Source: Streptomyces chrestomyceticus JCM 4735
GTDB lineage: Bacteria; Actinomycetota; Actinomycetes; Streptomycetales; Streptomycetaceae
DNA: 64,000 nucleotides
Reading direction: 5' to 3'
NCBI RefSeq assembly: GCF_003865135.1
Contig: NZ_BHZC01000001.1
Coordinates: 9,052,001-9,116,000, forward strand
Part shown: positions 55,016 to 63,914 of the stretch, in pieces
Position numbering within the stretch: position 1 is the stretch's first letter
Layout of the letters: every line of letters begins with the position of its first letter
The notes under the pieces: generated by a model
The model's database searches: none
The model's input: only the letters and a program-made list of their open reading frames with translations
What the model was told of the DNA's origin: nothing
Translations under genes and position numbers: made by a program

Positions 55016-55750
55016 ACGGAGAACCCTGCCGACGCCCGGACGAAGGCACCGGTCAGCGTCTTCCTGCTCGACGACCACGAGGTGGTGCGCCGCGGCGTGC
55101 ACGACCTGCTGGACGCCGAGCCGGATCTGACCGTGGTGGGAGAGGCGAACACCGCCGAACAGGCGCTGGTGCGCATCCCCGCCCTGCGTCCGCAGGTGGC
55201 GGTCCTGGACGTCCGGCTGCCCGACGGCGACGGCGTGAGTGTCTGCCGCGAACTGCGCTCCCGCATGCCTGACCTGGTGTGCCTGATGCTGACCTCGTTC
55301 GACGACGAGGAGGCCCTGCTGGACGCGATCATGGCGGGGGCCGCCGGGTACGTGCTCAAGCAGATCACCGGCACCGACCTGGTCAACGCCGTACGGACGG
55401 TGGCCTCGGGCCAGTCGCTGCTCGACGCCGGTGCCACCGCACGCGTCATGGCCCGGCTGCGCGGCGAGACCCGGCAGGAAGAACCGAAGCCGGGTCTGCC
55501 GGGGCTGAGCGACCGGGAGCGGGAGATTCTCGCGCTGGTGGGCGAGGGGCTGACCAACCGGGAGATCGGCAAGCGGCTCTACCTCGCGGAGAAGACGGTC
55601 AAGAACAACATCTCCCGCCTGCTGGCCAAGCTCGGCGTGGAACGCCGGGTCCAGGCCGCGGTCATCGCCACCCAGGCGCTCGCCGCCGCCCCGGAGCCCC
55701 GCTCGGGTGCGGCCTCCGCGACGCCGCGCGCGGGCGGCCCGAGGGCCTGA
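55016..55750 (+). CDS. LuxR-family response regulator, DevR/OsdR type
   Basis: 244 residues. Receiver domain (residues 12-130): [17 protein letters not shown] with the acidic pair, phospho-acceptor Asp in [13 protein letters not shown], Thr in [10 protein letters not shown] and Lys in YVLKQITG. A LuxR helix-turn-helix follows (about 160-220: [39 protein letters not shown]). The sequence is close to the DevR/DosR hypoxia regulators and the Streptomyces OsdR branch. The matching kinase is 1.8 kb downstream, and OsdR-like boxes precede this gene and several neighbours. ATG at 55016; an in-frame GTG lies one codon earlier. Confidence 0.85.
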   Translation, partial: TENPADARTKAPVSVFLLDDHEVVRRGVHDLLDAEPDLTVVGEANTAEQALVRIPALRPQVAVLDVRLPDGDGVSVCRELRSRMPDLVCLMLTSFDDEEALLDAIMAGAAGYVLKQITGTDLVNAVRTVASGQSLLDAGATARVMARLRGETRQEEPKPGLPGLSDREREILALVGEGLTNREIGKRLYLAEKTVKNNISRLLAKLGVERRVQAAVIATQALAAAPEPRSGAASATPRAGGPRA

Positions 55751-56058
55751 GGACGCGACGGTTCCCGGCGCCGACGGGGCTCATGGGGCCGACGAGTCTG
55801 ATGGGACACCGATAGGGCCTTCGTGGCCGCTCCCCGGCCGGACGGCGTGCTGCCGTACGCGGCCGGGGGCCGGTCACTGCCGTGCGCTCGGCCGGCCGAC
55901 CCGTGCGCGGCTCCGTGGCTGCACACCCGGCAGGGCACCCGGCCTGCGTTTTTCGGGCCGCACCGAAACCGCTGGCCCACTCACGGCCCGCCGCCCACAC
56001 TGATGCCGGGCCGACTCACCGGCCCCCCTTCGAGAACCGCGAACTCAGGGAGTTTCCC
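55751..56058. other. Intergenic region
   Basis: 308 bases between the response regulator and the small secreted protein. No gene, repeat or regulator site was recognised. An AGGGAG ribosome binding site sits at about 56047-56052, just before the next start. Confidence 0.4.
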
Positions 56059-56418
56059 ATGAGCCTGCGCAAACTCGTCATGCCCCTGCTCGCCGCCGCG
56101 ACGCTGGTGGGCGGCTCGATGATCGGAGCCTCGGGCTCCTCCGCCGCCGAGCGGACGGTCCCGCCGAAGCCTCAGCTCGACTGCCCGTACTACTCCGTGT
56201 GCGGCCAGGCCGCCAACGGCAGTTCGTTCCGGTACACGACCTGTAACTTCGAGTTCCAGCTCCCCAACCTGGTCGGCTCGGGCCCCCTCGTCAACAACCA
56301 GACCGCGGGAACCGTGGCGAGGTTCTACGACAAGAACCGCCGGCTGCTCTTCACCTCCACGGCGTACGACTCCCGTACGGTCAACTGGACCCCGGTCTGG
56401 TACGTCAGGGCCTGCTGA
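56059..56418 (+). CDS. Small secreted Cys-containing protein
   Basis: 119 residues from ATG with AGGGAG upstream. Signal peptide LRKLVMPLLAAATLVGGSMI, cut near SSAAE. The mature 85 residues have four Cys (DCPYYSVCGQ, TTCNFEF, and the C-terminal VRAC), likely two disulfides, in a beta-rich small domain ending TVNWTPVWYVRAC. No family recognised. It is the one member of the island with no obvious redox link. Confidence 0.65.
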   Translation: MSLRKLVMPLLAAATLVGGSMIGASGSSAAERTVPPKPQLDCPYYSVCGQAANGSSFRYTTCNFEFQLPNLVGSGPLVNNQTAGTVARFYDKNRRLLFTSTAYDSRTVNWTPVWYVRAC

Positions 56419-56541
56419 TCCGCCGGCAGCGGTAAGCGGCCGATCCGCCGGGCAGCTTGCGTTCCGGGGAGCCCGGGAGCTGCCCGGCGGTGTCCGTGAC
56501 GTCCGGTGCCGCCCCGGGCCGGCTGAGTCCTGGCGTATCCG

Positions 56542-57273
56542 CTACGAGCCGGTCCGGTCACGGCCCTCACCTGGGGGACAGGGCGCAGGTGGTAACGGGT
56601 CTCCGTACGGGCTGCCGTCGTCACCCGCGCGCGGGACGAGGCGGCTGACCACACCCACCACCCCGTCCACCCGCCAGGTCAGGCCGATCGCGGCCGGGAT
56701 GTCGTCCTCGTGCGCGAGCGTCCCCCGCAGGGTCACCAGGCCGTCCCGTACCGACACCCGCACGGCGTCCGGCGGCACGCCCAGGGTGCGGCCCAGCACC
56801 TCGCCGGCCACTTCCACCAGGATCTGCTCGTCCGGCCGCAGGAAGACCCGCAGCAGGTCCCGGCGGGTGGTGATGCCGATGAGACGGTCCTCCTCGTCGA
56901 CGACGGGCAGCCGGTCGACGTGCCGACGTTGCATGAGGCGCGCGGCGTCCGCGACGCGGTGTTCCGGGTGCACGGTGACCGCCGGTGTCGTCATCACTTC
57001 GCCCGCGGTCGCGCCGCCGGGCGCACGAGTGCCGGGCGGGCGGCGTGGCGCCGGGTGCGGCAGCCGCCCGGCCGGGCTCCGGGGCCGGTCACCGGAGAGC
57101 GCGGGCAGGTCCGTGCGGGACACCACCCCCATGACCTTGCCGTCGCCGTCCACCACCGGCAGGCCGCTGATCCGGTGGACGTCGAGCAGCCGGGCCAGCT
57201 CCTCGGCCGGGGTGTCCGGGCGGGCCTGTACGACCTCCCACGTCATCACCTCGGCCACGGTGCGGTTCTGCAC
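56542..57273 (-). CDS. CBS-pair and BON domain protein
   Basis: 243 residues from GTG with GGAGGGGAGG upstream. Two CBS domains: VAEVMTWEVVQARPDTPAEE with RISGLPVVDGDGKVMGVVSR (residues 5-60), and GEVMTTPAVTVHPEHRVADA with DRLPVVDEEDRLIGITTRRD (about 90-150). A BON domain follows (about 165-225: DAVRVSVRDGLVTLRGTLAH). CBS pairs bind adenosine nucleotides and BON domains bind membranes or partners, so an energy-sensing accessory role is plausible. CBS-BON proteins recur in hypoxia-dormancy regions of actinobacteria. It is divergent from the sensor kinase. Confidence 0.85.
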   Translation of the reverse strand: MQNRTVAEVMTWEVVQARPDTPAEELARLLDVHRISGLPVVDGDGKVMGVVSRTDLPALSGDRPRSPAGRLPHPAPRRPPGTRAPGGATAGEVMTTPAVTVHPEHRVADAARLMQRRHVDRLPVVDEEDRLIGITTRRDLLRVFLRPDEQILVEVAGEVLGRTLGVPPDAVRVSVRDGLVTLRGTLAHEDDIPAAIGLTWRVDGVVGVVSRLVPRAGDDGSPYGDPLPPAPCPPGEGRDRTGS

Positions 57274-57564
57274 GGCGGTACCTCCCCTCCTTCGGTGCCT
57301 CACGGAACCGGCCTCCGGGCCGGCCGCTGTTCCCCCGCCGACCGAGTCTCGCCGAGGCCGCGGCCCGGGAGGAGGGTCCATCCGCCTCCGTCCGAGGGCC
57401 ACTCGCCCCCGATACGTCACCCGTCGCCTCCAGCACGTCATCCGTCACTCCCGAAACACCCTGCGCTCGGCTCGCGCGGGACCGGGCGGCCACCGAGTCC
57501 GATGGCGGTGTTCGAACAGGGATACGCTGGCCGGGTACGGCGGGCGACCGAAGAAGGAGGGCCG

Positions 57565-59283
57565 GTGGGCACGCAGGAGCCGTTGTCGCGGATGCCGCAG
57601 ATGCGACTGGACGAGTTGCTGGAAGAACTGCAGGCACGCATCGACGCCGCGCGCGGCACCCGGGACCGGGTGCACAGCCTGCTGGAGGCCGTGGTCTCGG
57701 TGGGGCGGGAACTGGACCTGCCGCAAGTGCTCCGGCGCATCGTCGAAGCGGCGGCGCTGCTGGTCGACGCGCAGTACGCGGCGCTCGGCGTGATCGGCCC
57801 GGACGGCAGGCTGCTGTCGCAGTTCCTCACCGTCGGCCTGGCCCCCGAGGAGGTCGCCGCGATCGGACCGCTGCCGGCCGGCCACGGCCTGCTGGGCGAA
57901 CTGATCCGGCACCCCGAGCCGTTGCGGCTCGCCGACCTCGGTTCCCACCCGTCGTCCTACGGGTTCCCCGCCCACCACCCGCCGATGCGCACGTTCCTGG
58001 GCGTGCCGATCCGGGTACGGGACGAGGTCTTCGGCAATCTGTACCTGACCGACAAGCGCGGCGGGCACGACTTCGACGCGGAGGACGAGTCGGTGATCTC
58101 CACGCTGTCGGTCGCCGCCGGTGTGGCGATCGACAACGCCCGGCTCTACGAGGGCGCGCAGCGCCAGCAGCGCTGGCTGAAGGCGGGCGCGGAGATCACC
58201 AACAGCCTGTTCTCCGGCATCCCGCGCCTGGAGGTGCTGGAGCTGATCGCCCGCCGGGCCCAGGAGATCACCCGGGCCCAGCTCGCCGACGTCTGCGTCC
58301 CCATGCACGACACCGGTGACCTGGTCGTCGAGCTGGCGCTCGGCGGGCACGGCGAGAAGCGCCGCGGTCTGGTGGTGCCGGTCGACGGCACGCTGTCCGG
58401 CGCCGCCCTCGTCGCGGGCAAGCCCGTCACCACGTCCGCGCTGGCGGGCGACGAGCGGTACGCCGCCGGGCCCCGGCGGTTCGACGGCCTGGGACCGGCG
58501 GTGGCCGTGCCGTTGGACAGCGAGGGCGGCAGCGCCCGGGGCGTGCTGCTGCTGGCGCGCGCCGAGGGCGAGGCGGTGTTCACCGAAGGGGAGCTGGACC
58601 CGCTGCACGCGTTCGCCGGGCAGGCGGCCCTCGCCCTGGAACTGGCCGAGCGCCGGCGCGACGCCGAACAGCTCGCCCTCCTGGAGGACCGCGACCGGAT
58701 CGCCCGCGACCTGCACGACCTGGCCATCCAGCGGCTGTTCGCCACCGGTATGACGCTGCAGAGCGCCGCCCGGCTGGTCGAGCACGCCGGTGCGGCGGAG
58801 CGGGTCACCCGGGCGGTCGGCGACCTGGACGAGACCATCAAGATCATCCGTTCGACGATCTTCGGTCTGCGGGTCAGGGAGGAGGACGCCGGACCGAGCC
58901 TGCGGGCCCGGGTGGCGCGCGCCGTGGGGGAGGCCGGCACGGCGCTGGGCTTCCCGCCCCGGCTGAGCATGGAGGGCCTGCTGGACACCGACGTACCGGC
59001 CCAGGTCGCCGACCACGTCGTGGCGGCCCTCACCGAACTGCTGAGCAACGCGGCCCGGCACGCGCACGCGACCCGCGTCGAGGTGGCGCTGCAGGCCGCC
59101 GGCGACGAGGTCGTGCTGACCGTGACGGACAACGGCAGGGGCGTCCCGGAGGGCGGCCGGCGCAGCGGACTGACCAACCTGGCCGAGCGGGCGGACCGGG
59201 TGGACGGGACGATGGAGATCCGTACGCCCGAGGGTGGCGGGAGCCAGGTGGTGTGGCGCGCTCCGCTGTCCGGGGGCGCCTGA
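57565..59283 (+). CDS. GAF-GAF sensor histidine kinase, DevS/OsdK type
   Basis: 572 residues from GTG with AAGGAGG upstream. Two GAF domains (about 50-205 and 215-360): the first has SYGFPAHHPPMRTFLGVPI and VFGNLYLTDKRGGHDF, very like the heme GAF of mycobacterial DevS/DosT; the second precedes the kinase. HisKA_3 phospho-acceptor His in RIARDLHDLAIQRLFATGMT (near 390). ATPase motifs LTELLSNAARHAHATRVEVA and VTDNGRGVPEGG. It probably senses oxygen, NO or redox state in the cytoplasm and phosphorylates the DevR/OsdR-type regulator upstream. Heme binding is inferred from similarity only. Confidence 0.85.
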   Translation: MGTQEPLSRMPQMRLDELLEELQARIDAARGTRDRVHSLLEAVVSVGRELDLPQVLRRIVEAAALLVDAQYAALGVIGPDGRLLSQFLTVGLAPEEVAAIGPLPAGHGLLGELIRHPEPLRLADLGSHPSSYGFPAHHPPMRTFLGVPIRVRDEVFGNLYLTDKRGGHDFDAEDESVISTLSVAAGVAIDNARLYEGAQRQQRWLKAGAEITNSLFSGIPRLEVLELIARRAQEITRAQLADVCVPMHDTGDLVVELALGGHGEKRRGLVVPVDGTLSGAALVAGKPVTTSALAGDERYAAGPRRFDGLGPAVAVPLDSEGGSARGVLLLARAEGEAVFTEGELDPLHAFAGQAALALELAERRRDAEQLALLEDRDRIARDLHDLAIQRLFATGMTLQSAARLVEHAGAAERVTRAVGDLDETIKIIRSTIFGLRVREEDAGPSLRARVARAVGEAGTALGFPPRLSMEGLLDTDVPAQVADHVVAALTELLSNAARHAHATRVEVALQAAGDEVVLTVTDNGRGVPEGGRRSGLTNLAERADRVDGTMEIRTPEGGGSQVVWRAPLSGGA

Positions 59284-59334
59284 CGGGTTGTCGGCGTCCT
59301 TGCCCTTGCGGCTTGCCCGGTGCTCTGGCCCGGG

Positions 59335-59640
59335 TCAAGGCCCGCCGACCGCTGCCCCGTTGGGGACGTACCCGAGGTCGACGGGCGTCGTCGGGGCCCC
59401 GTTCTCCCGTACGGCGGCGAGCAGTTCGGGCAACTGCGGCGGCCACAGCGGCTCGGTGGCGGCGGACAGCTCGTCCGGTGACCACCAGCGCCACCGGAGA
59501 ATCCGGTCCGCCGCGTGCGCGGCCGCGAGGTCGCCGACCGGGTCCCGGCGGGGGCCGCGGGCGAGGAAGACCTGCTCATGCTGACGGTCCGGCACCCCGG
59601 CCCGGGTGAAGTCGTGTTCCCACCAGCACAGCGTGGTGCA
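59335..59640 (-). pseudogene. NUDIX hydrolase C-terminal fragment
   Basis: The bottom strand encodes TTLCWWEHDFTRAGVPDRQH, then EQVFLARGPRRD, AADRILRWRWWSPDEL and a normal-looking end PVDLGYVPNGAAVGGP. This is the last part of a NUDIX protein. The N-terminal half with the NUDIX box (GxxxxxExxxxREUxEE) is absent, and the sequence upstream belongs to no related frame. Therefore truncated and inactive. Confidence 0.6.
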
Positions 59641-59692
59641 TGTGCGTGGCGGAGCCGGTACGCGGCGGCGGGAACCCGGACATCCGATCTTT

Positions 59693-60931
59693 TCACTCGT
59701 TGCGGTCCGAGGCCGTGGAGGGCACCCGCTGAAGCACGCGCCGGGTACGGCGTCGTCGTCCGCCGTTCTTCGCCGTGTGCAGCGCCAGCAGGTGGCGGGT
59801 CAGGGCGAGTATGGCGAGCAGTGCGACGAGGGCGCACACCCCGTGCCAGCCGGCCCGGCTCCAGATGCGTACACCGAGCCAGGAACCCGCGCTGCCGCCC
59901 AGATAGGCGCAGGTCATGTAGGCGGTGCTGAGCCTGCTGCGGGCGTCGGCGCGCAGCGCGTAGATGCGTACTTGGTTGGCGACCATGCCGGACTGCATCG
60001 TGACGTCGAGGAGCAGCGTGCCCAGGACCAGCGCGGCCAGCCCCGGGACGCCGCCCCGGGCGCCGGCGGTGAGGACGGCGGCCGAGACGAGAACGCCGAG
60101 CAGGCAGACGAGGTTCACCGGGTCGGGGCCGTGACGGTCCACCAGGCGGCCGGCGAGCGGGGTGCAGAGCATGGTCGCCGCGCCGACCAGGGCGATCGTG
60201 CCCACCGCGCGGGTGTCCAGTCCGTAGGCCGGGCCGGCGAGCAGCAGTGCCAGGCAGGTCCAGACCGCGGAGAACCCGGCGAAGACGGTTGCCTGGTAGA
60301 AGCACGAGCGGCGCAGGTCCGGCTCGGTGCGCAGCAGGCGCAGCGGCTCGGCCAGGAGGGCCGCGTACCGCTGGCGGGAGGACGGGACCGTGGTCGGCAC
60401 CGCGAACGCCAGCACGGTGGCGAGGAGCAGGGCCAGGACCGCGGCGACCAGGTAGGGGGCCCGCCAGCCCAGCCATTCGCCGAGCGTGCCGCTGAAGGTC
60501 CGGGCCAGCAGCATGCCGCCGGTCGATCCGCTCAGCAGGGTGCCGAGCACCGCTCCCTGACGGTCGGCGCCCACGAGACCGGCCGCCAGAGGGCCGGCGA
60601 TCTGCGCGCCCACCGTGGTCAGACCGACCACGGCGCCGGCGGCGAGGAGGGGCGGCAGCGCCGGCGCACAGCCCGCGGCGAGCAGTGCCAGGCCCGTCAG
60701 GCCGAGCAGGGTGACGAGGAACGGGCGGTGCGGCAGCCGGTCACCGAGCGGTACGAGCAGGACCGTCCCGGCGGTGTAACCGATCTGTGTGGCGGTGACC
60801 AGTGCGGACGCCGCGTCGGGCGACACGTGCAGCCCGTTGGCGACCAGCGGGCCGACGGCCTGCGGGAAGTAGATGTTGCCGACCGCGACGGCGCAGGTCA
60901 CGGCCAGGAGCAGCACGGTTCGGCGGTTCAT
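59693..60931 (-). CDS. MFS transporter (drug/metabolite exporter-like)
   Basis: 412 residues from ATG. Twelve hydrophobic segments: it opens RRTVLLLAVTCAVAVGNIYF, loop 2-3 motif VPLGDRLPHRPFLVT, and centre GTLLSGSTGGMLLARTFSGT. The sequence is like AraJ/YnfM-type exporters of small molecules; the substrate is unknown. It ends in an Arg-rich cytoplasmic tail. It is divergent from an ArsR-family regulator 157 bases away, which probably controls it. Confidence 0.85.
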   Translation of the reverse strand: MNRRTVLLLAVTCAVAVGNIYFPQAVGPLVANGLHVSPDAASALVTATQIGYTAGTVLLVPLGDRLPHRPFLVTLLGLTGLALLAAGCAPALPPLLAAGAVVGLTTVGAQIAGPLAAGLVGADRQGAVLGTLLSGSTGGMLLARTFSGTLGEWLGWRAPYLVAAVLALLLATVLAFAVPTTVPSSRQRYAALLAEPLRLLRTEPDLRRSCFYQATVFAGFSAVWTCLALLLAGPAYGLDTRAVGTIALVGAATMLCTPLAGRLVDRHGPDPVNLVCLLGVLVSAAVLTAGARGGVPGLAALVLGTLLLDVTMQSGMVANQVRIYALRADARSRLSTAYMTCAYLGGSAGSWLGVRIWSRAGWHGVCALVALLAILALTRHLLALHTAKNGGRRRRTRRVLQRVPSTASDRNE

Positions 60932-61088
60932 GCGCCGGCCCCCGGGGGACGACCGGCCGCCGCTGCACAGGTCCCGTCCTCCGCCGTCCCGGTGGCAAAC
61001 GCCGGGCACCGCCCGTCAATCGAGTAGGTCATGGCCGGAAGTCCACGGCATCGACGGTGCGCCGCCAATCGATGTAGCGTACGGCTTA

Positions 61089-62096
61089 ATGATCAGCTTC
61101 GTGCTCGGCGTCGAGGACCTCGCGGACACCCGCTTCGCCCTGTCGCCCCTGCACGAGACCCTGCTCAGCCTGCGCGTGCTCCAGGACCCGGGCCTGTCCG
61201 CGCTGCACCTGCCCTGGCGCAGATCCGTACTCGGCAAGCTGGGCGCGCTCGACACCGGTCTGCTGATGTCCTTGGTCGCGCAGCGGCGCACGCTCCCCGA
61301 CTTCCTGACGCCGAACCCCACGAGCTTCGCCCCGGCCTTCGAGGGAGAACTCGCCCTCGTCCGCCGGGTGTCCGCCGCCCGGGTCCGCCACGACCTGCTG
61401 CTCGCGCACGCACCCGACCCCCTTCCCGAGGCCCTTGGCGACGTCCCCTTCGCCGACGACGCGTCGGTCGCCGGACTCCGCGACGCCCTCTGCGACCTCC
61501 TGCGGCAGTATTGGCAGGTGGCCGTCGAGCCACTGTGGCCGCAGATCCGGCTGGTGCTGGAAGCCGACATGACCTACCGCGCCCGGCGGCTCGCCCTGGG
61601 CGGCGCCCGGCTGCTCTTCGCGGACATGCACCCGAATCTGCGCTGGCAGGACGGCGAGCTGCAGATCCACCAGATGATCAGCAGGCACCGGGTCGCGGCG
61701 TCCGGCCGGGGGCTGCTGCTCCTCCCGTCCGTGTTCGCGCACAAGCCCGCGCCCCCGGTCAGCCCGGACGAGGCGCCGAGTCTTGTCTATCCCAGCAGGG
61801 GAGTGGCCACGTTGTGGGGTCCGGAGGTGCCGGTCGTCAGCCCGGAGGCGCTGACCTCCCTGCTCGGCGCCGCCAGGGCAAGGCTGCTCAGCCTCCTCGA
61901 AGAACCGCTGCCGACCGTCGAGTTGGCCCGCCGCCTGAGGGTCACTCCGAGCGCCGTCTCCCAGCACCTGCGCGTCCTGCACGCCACCGGACTGGTCAAC
62001 CGGACCCGTGACGGACGGCATGTGCTGTACCGGAGGAGCGCGCTCGGCGACCGGCTCATGGGCACCGCCGACGGAGCACCGGCCGACGACCGCTGA
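61089..62096 (+). CDS. ArsR-family regulator with DUF5937-like N-terminal domain
   Basis: 335 residues, long for ArsR. The first 230 residues form a DUF5937-like domain (FALSPLHETLLSLRVLQDPG, YRARRLALGGARLLFADMHP). The winged helix-turn-helix is C-terminal (about 255-320: TVELARRLRVTPSAVSQHLR, GLVNRTRDGRHVLYRRSALG). No metal-binding Cys motif is seen. It is divergent from the MFS transporter and likely represses it in response to a transported compound. Confidence 0.85.
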   Translation: MISFVLGVEDLADTRFALSPLHETLLSLRVLQDPGLSALHLPWRRSVLGKLGALDTGLLMSLVAQRRTLPDFLTPNPTSFAPAFEGELALVRRVSAARVRHDLLLAHAPDPLPEALGDVPFADDASVAGLRDALCDLLRQYWQVAVEPLWPQIRLVLEADMTYRARRLALGGARLLFADMHPNLRWQDGELQIHQMISRHRVAASGRGLLLLPSVFAHKPAPPVSPDEAPSLVYPSRGVATLWGPEVPVVSPEALTSLLGAARARLLSLLEEPLPTVELARRLRVTPSAVSQHLRVLHATGLVNRTRDGRHVLYRRSALGDRLMGTADGAPADDR

Positions 62097-62143
62097 GCGG
62101 CAGCGGAGCCGGGTACGGGCCCCCGACGCCGGGAGCCGTCACC

Positions 62144-62641
62144 TCACCGCCTGTCGCCGCCCGCGGCGCACACCGCGACCGCGGGCTGCGCCACCAGCCG
62201 GAAACCGGTGACCAGATCCGGCTGGATGCGCAGCACACCGTTCATGGTCTGCGCCACCCAGGGCCGCAGCAGCTCCTCGTAGCGGGCCACCTGCGAGGGA
62301 TCGGCCACCAGCCGGGCGTACCCGGTGACGATGACGCTCCAGCCCAGGCGGGTGTGCGGATCGATGGCATCGGCCTCGTACGCGACCACGAGGCCCGCCT
62401 CGCCCGCGGGCGGCGCGATCGAGGTGAGGGTCGCCCCGTCGTTGAGCCGGACGACGATGTCCTCCCCGTCGAGGACGTGGTTGACCGGGCGGATGGCCGG
62501 CAGGGCGTTCTGGGTGAACACGAGCCGGCCGAGCGGGACACTGCCCAGCAGCCGCAGCGATTCCTCCCGGGGCAGTTGCTGCATTCCCCGGGCCGCCGGC
62601 TCACGGCGTACCTCGACATGCTGTGCGTCTTCGTCGTTCAT
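62144..62641 (-). CDS. Pyridoxamine 5'-phosphate oxidase-family protein (flavin/deazaflavin-binding fold)
   Basis: 165 residues from ATG. PPOX split-barrel pattern: LPREESLRLLGSVPLGRLVF, LPAIRPVNHVLDGEDIVVRL, VVAYEADAIDPHTRLGWSVI. Actinobacterial members bind FMN or F420 and are frequent in DevR-type dormancy regulons. The cofactor cannot be read here. It has an OsdR-like box about 85-98 bases upstream, in the gap between it and the universal stress protein gene. Confidence 0.8.
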   Translation of the reverse strand: MNDEDAQHVEVRREPAARGMQQLPREESLRLLGSVPLGRLVFTQNALPAIRPVNHVLDGEDIVVRLNDGATLTSIAPPAGEAGLVVAYEADAIDPHTRLGWSVIVTGYARLVADPSQVARYEELLRPWVAQTMNGVLRIQPDLVTGFRLVAQPAVAVCAAGGDRR

Positions 62642-62725
62642 GCTGCACACTCTCTGCTCCGGCGGCGCTCGTCCGGGCACTCGTTGCCTGCCGACCAGCC
62701 TCGCCGGAGGGGACTCCCGGCGACA

Positions 62726-62739
62726 GGGCCGAACGGACC
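62726..62739 (-). promoter_or_regulatory. OsdR-like box upstream of the PPOX gene
   Basis: The bottom strand reads GGTCCGTTCGGCCC, 11 of 14 identical to GGGACCTTCGGCCC. It lies 85-98 bases upstream of the PPOX start, in the 157-base gap after the universal stress protein gene. Confidence 0.5.
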
Positions 62740-62798
62740 CCGGTGCGGGTCATTTCGGCAGCGCCGGTGCGGGTTCCCCGGGTGTCCGGCCGGGGCTC

Positions 62799-63668
62799 TT
62801 ACGGGTGCGGCACCACCGCCACCGGACACGGCGCGTGGTGCAGCGCCGCGTGCGCGGCCGCGCCGATCTTCCGCAGGTCATGACGGCCCGGGCTGCGCCG
62901 CCCCACCACCAGGAGCCGGGCCCGTGCGCAGCCGGCCAGCAGGACCTGCCCCGCGCCGCCCATCTCGACGTGTTCGACGACCTCCACCTGGGGGAAGCGC
63001 TCCCGCCACGGCCGTACGGCGTCGGCCAGCCGCTTGCGCTCCAGCGGTTCCAGGCCACCGGCGTCGTCGGCCGCCCGCATGGCTTCGCCGCCCCACACCA
63101 GGACCGGCGGGATGTTCCAGGCCCGTACCGCCCGCAGGGTCGCCCCCTGGGCCGCGGCGGCCGCGAAGGCGAACTCCAGCACCGGCCCGCTCTCCCGCTC
63201 GTCCTGCACCCCCACCACCACTTCGTCCCGCGACTCCTCCGCCTCCTCAGGCCGCGGGCTGCGTACGAGGACCACGGGCGAGGACGTCTGCCGCAGTACG
63301 TGCAGACCCACCGAGCCGAGCAGATAGCCGACCAGCGTGCCGTGGCCGCGCGAGCCCAGCACCAGCAGGTCCGCCGCGGCAGCCTCGGCGACCAGGGCCG
63401 GCACCGTCTCGGCCGCCAGGATCTCCCGGGTGACGGGCAGGTCGGGAAAGTCCTTCGCCACCCGGGCCGCGGCCTCCTGCAGCACCTCGGCGGCCCAGCG
63501 GCGCTGCACCTCCTCGTCCGCCGCGACCGGCACGTCCAGGGGGCGCCAGATCCACGCGTGCACCAGCCGCAGCCGTGCTCCGCGGCGTGCGGCTTCGGCG
63601 GCGGCCCAATCGGCGGCGGCGAGGCTGTGGTCGGTTCCGTCCAGGCCGACGGTGACGGTGCCGGGCAT
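62799..63668 (-). CDS. Universal stress protein, tandem Usp domains
   Basis: 289 residues from ATG. The first Usp domain (1-145) has the ATP-binding signature LVLGSRGHGTLVGYLLGSVG and TVTVGLDGTDHSLAAADWAA. The second (about 155-288) has VVVGVQDERESG and LVVGRRSPGRHDLRKIGAAA, where the GxxGx9G(S/T) signature is partly lost. Tandem Usp proteins are standard members of hypoxia/dormancy regulons and are thought to bind ATP. OsdR-like boxes lie upstream, shared with the divergent pyruvate formate-lyase gene. Confidence 0.88.
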   Translation of the reverse strand: MPGTVTVGLDGTDHSLAAADWAAAEAARRGARLRLVHAWIWRPLDVPVAADEEVQRRWAAEVLQEAAARVAKDFPDLPVTREILAAETVPALVAEAAAADLLVLGSRGHGTLVGYLLGSVGLHVLRQTSSPVVLVRSPRPEEAEESRDEVVVGVQDERESGPVLEFAFAAAAAQGATLRAVRAWNIPPVLVWGGEAMRAADDAGGLEPLERKRLADAVRPWRERFPQVEVVEHVEMGGAGQVLLAGCARARLLVVGRRSPGRHDLRKIGAAAHAALHHAPCPVAVVPHP

Positions 63669-63760
63669 ACGGGCCTCCTGAGGAAGGAACGGAAGTACGT
63701 CCGCCCCCACTCTCGGGGCTCGACGGGCATCGCGGGGACGGCCCCAAGGTCCCGCGCCCG

Positions 63761-63836
63761 GGGACCAACGGCCTTCCCGCCCGCGGCCCCTGGCCCGCCG
63801 AGGGCCCTTCGGCCTCCGGATCGGGACCAACGCCGA
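63761..63836 (+). promoter_or_regulatory. OsdR-like boxes between usp and pflB
   Basis: GGGACCAACGGCCT (63761-63774, 11 of 14 to the reference box) and GGGCCCTTCGGCCT (63802-63815, 12 of 14), plus a weaker GGGACCAACGCCGA (63823-63836). They sit in the 246-base divergent region and could drive both genes. Confidence 0.55.
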
Positions 63837-63914
63837 CCTCGGTGGACATGCCGCGGCAGTGCAATGGGGGTGAGCGCGGGCACAGCGCTCACAGCACTTC
63901 GGAAGGCACGCACC

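Noticed and set aside
57470..57500. GGGACCGGGCGGCC upstream of the sensor kinase as another OsdR-like box
   Set aside because: The spacing between halves is one base longer than in the other boxes; a chance match is likely at this GC content.
63735..63753. GGGAC...GTCCC spaced palindrome as a DosR site
   Set aside because: Spacing of nine bases between half-sites differs from the four bases of the mycobacterial DosR box.
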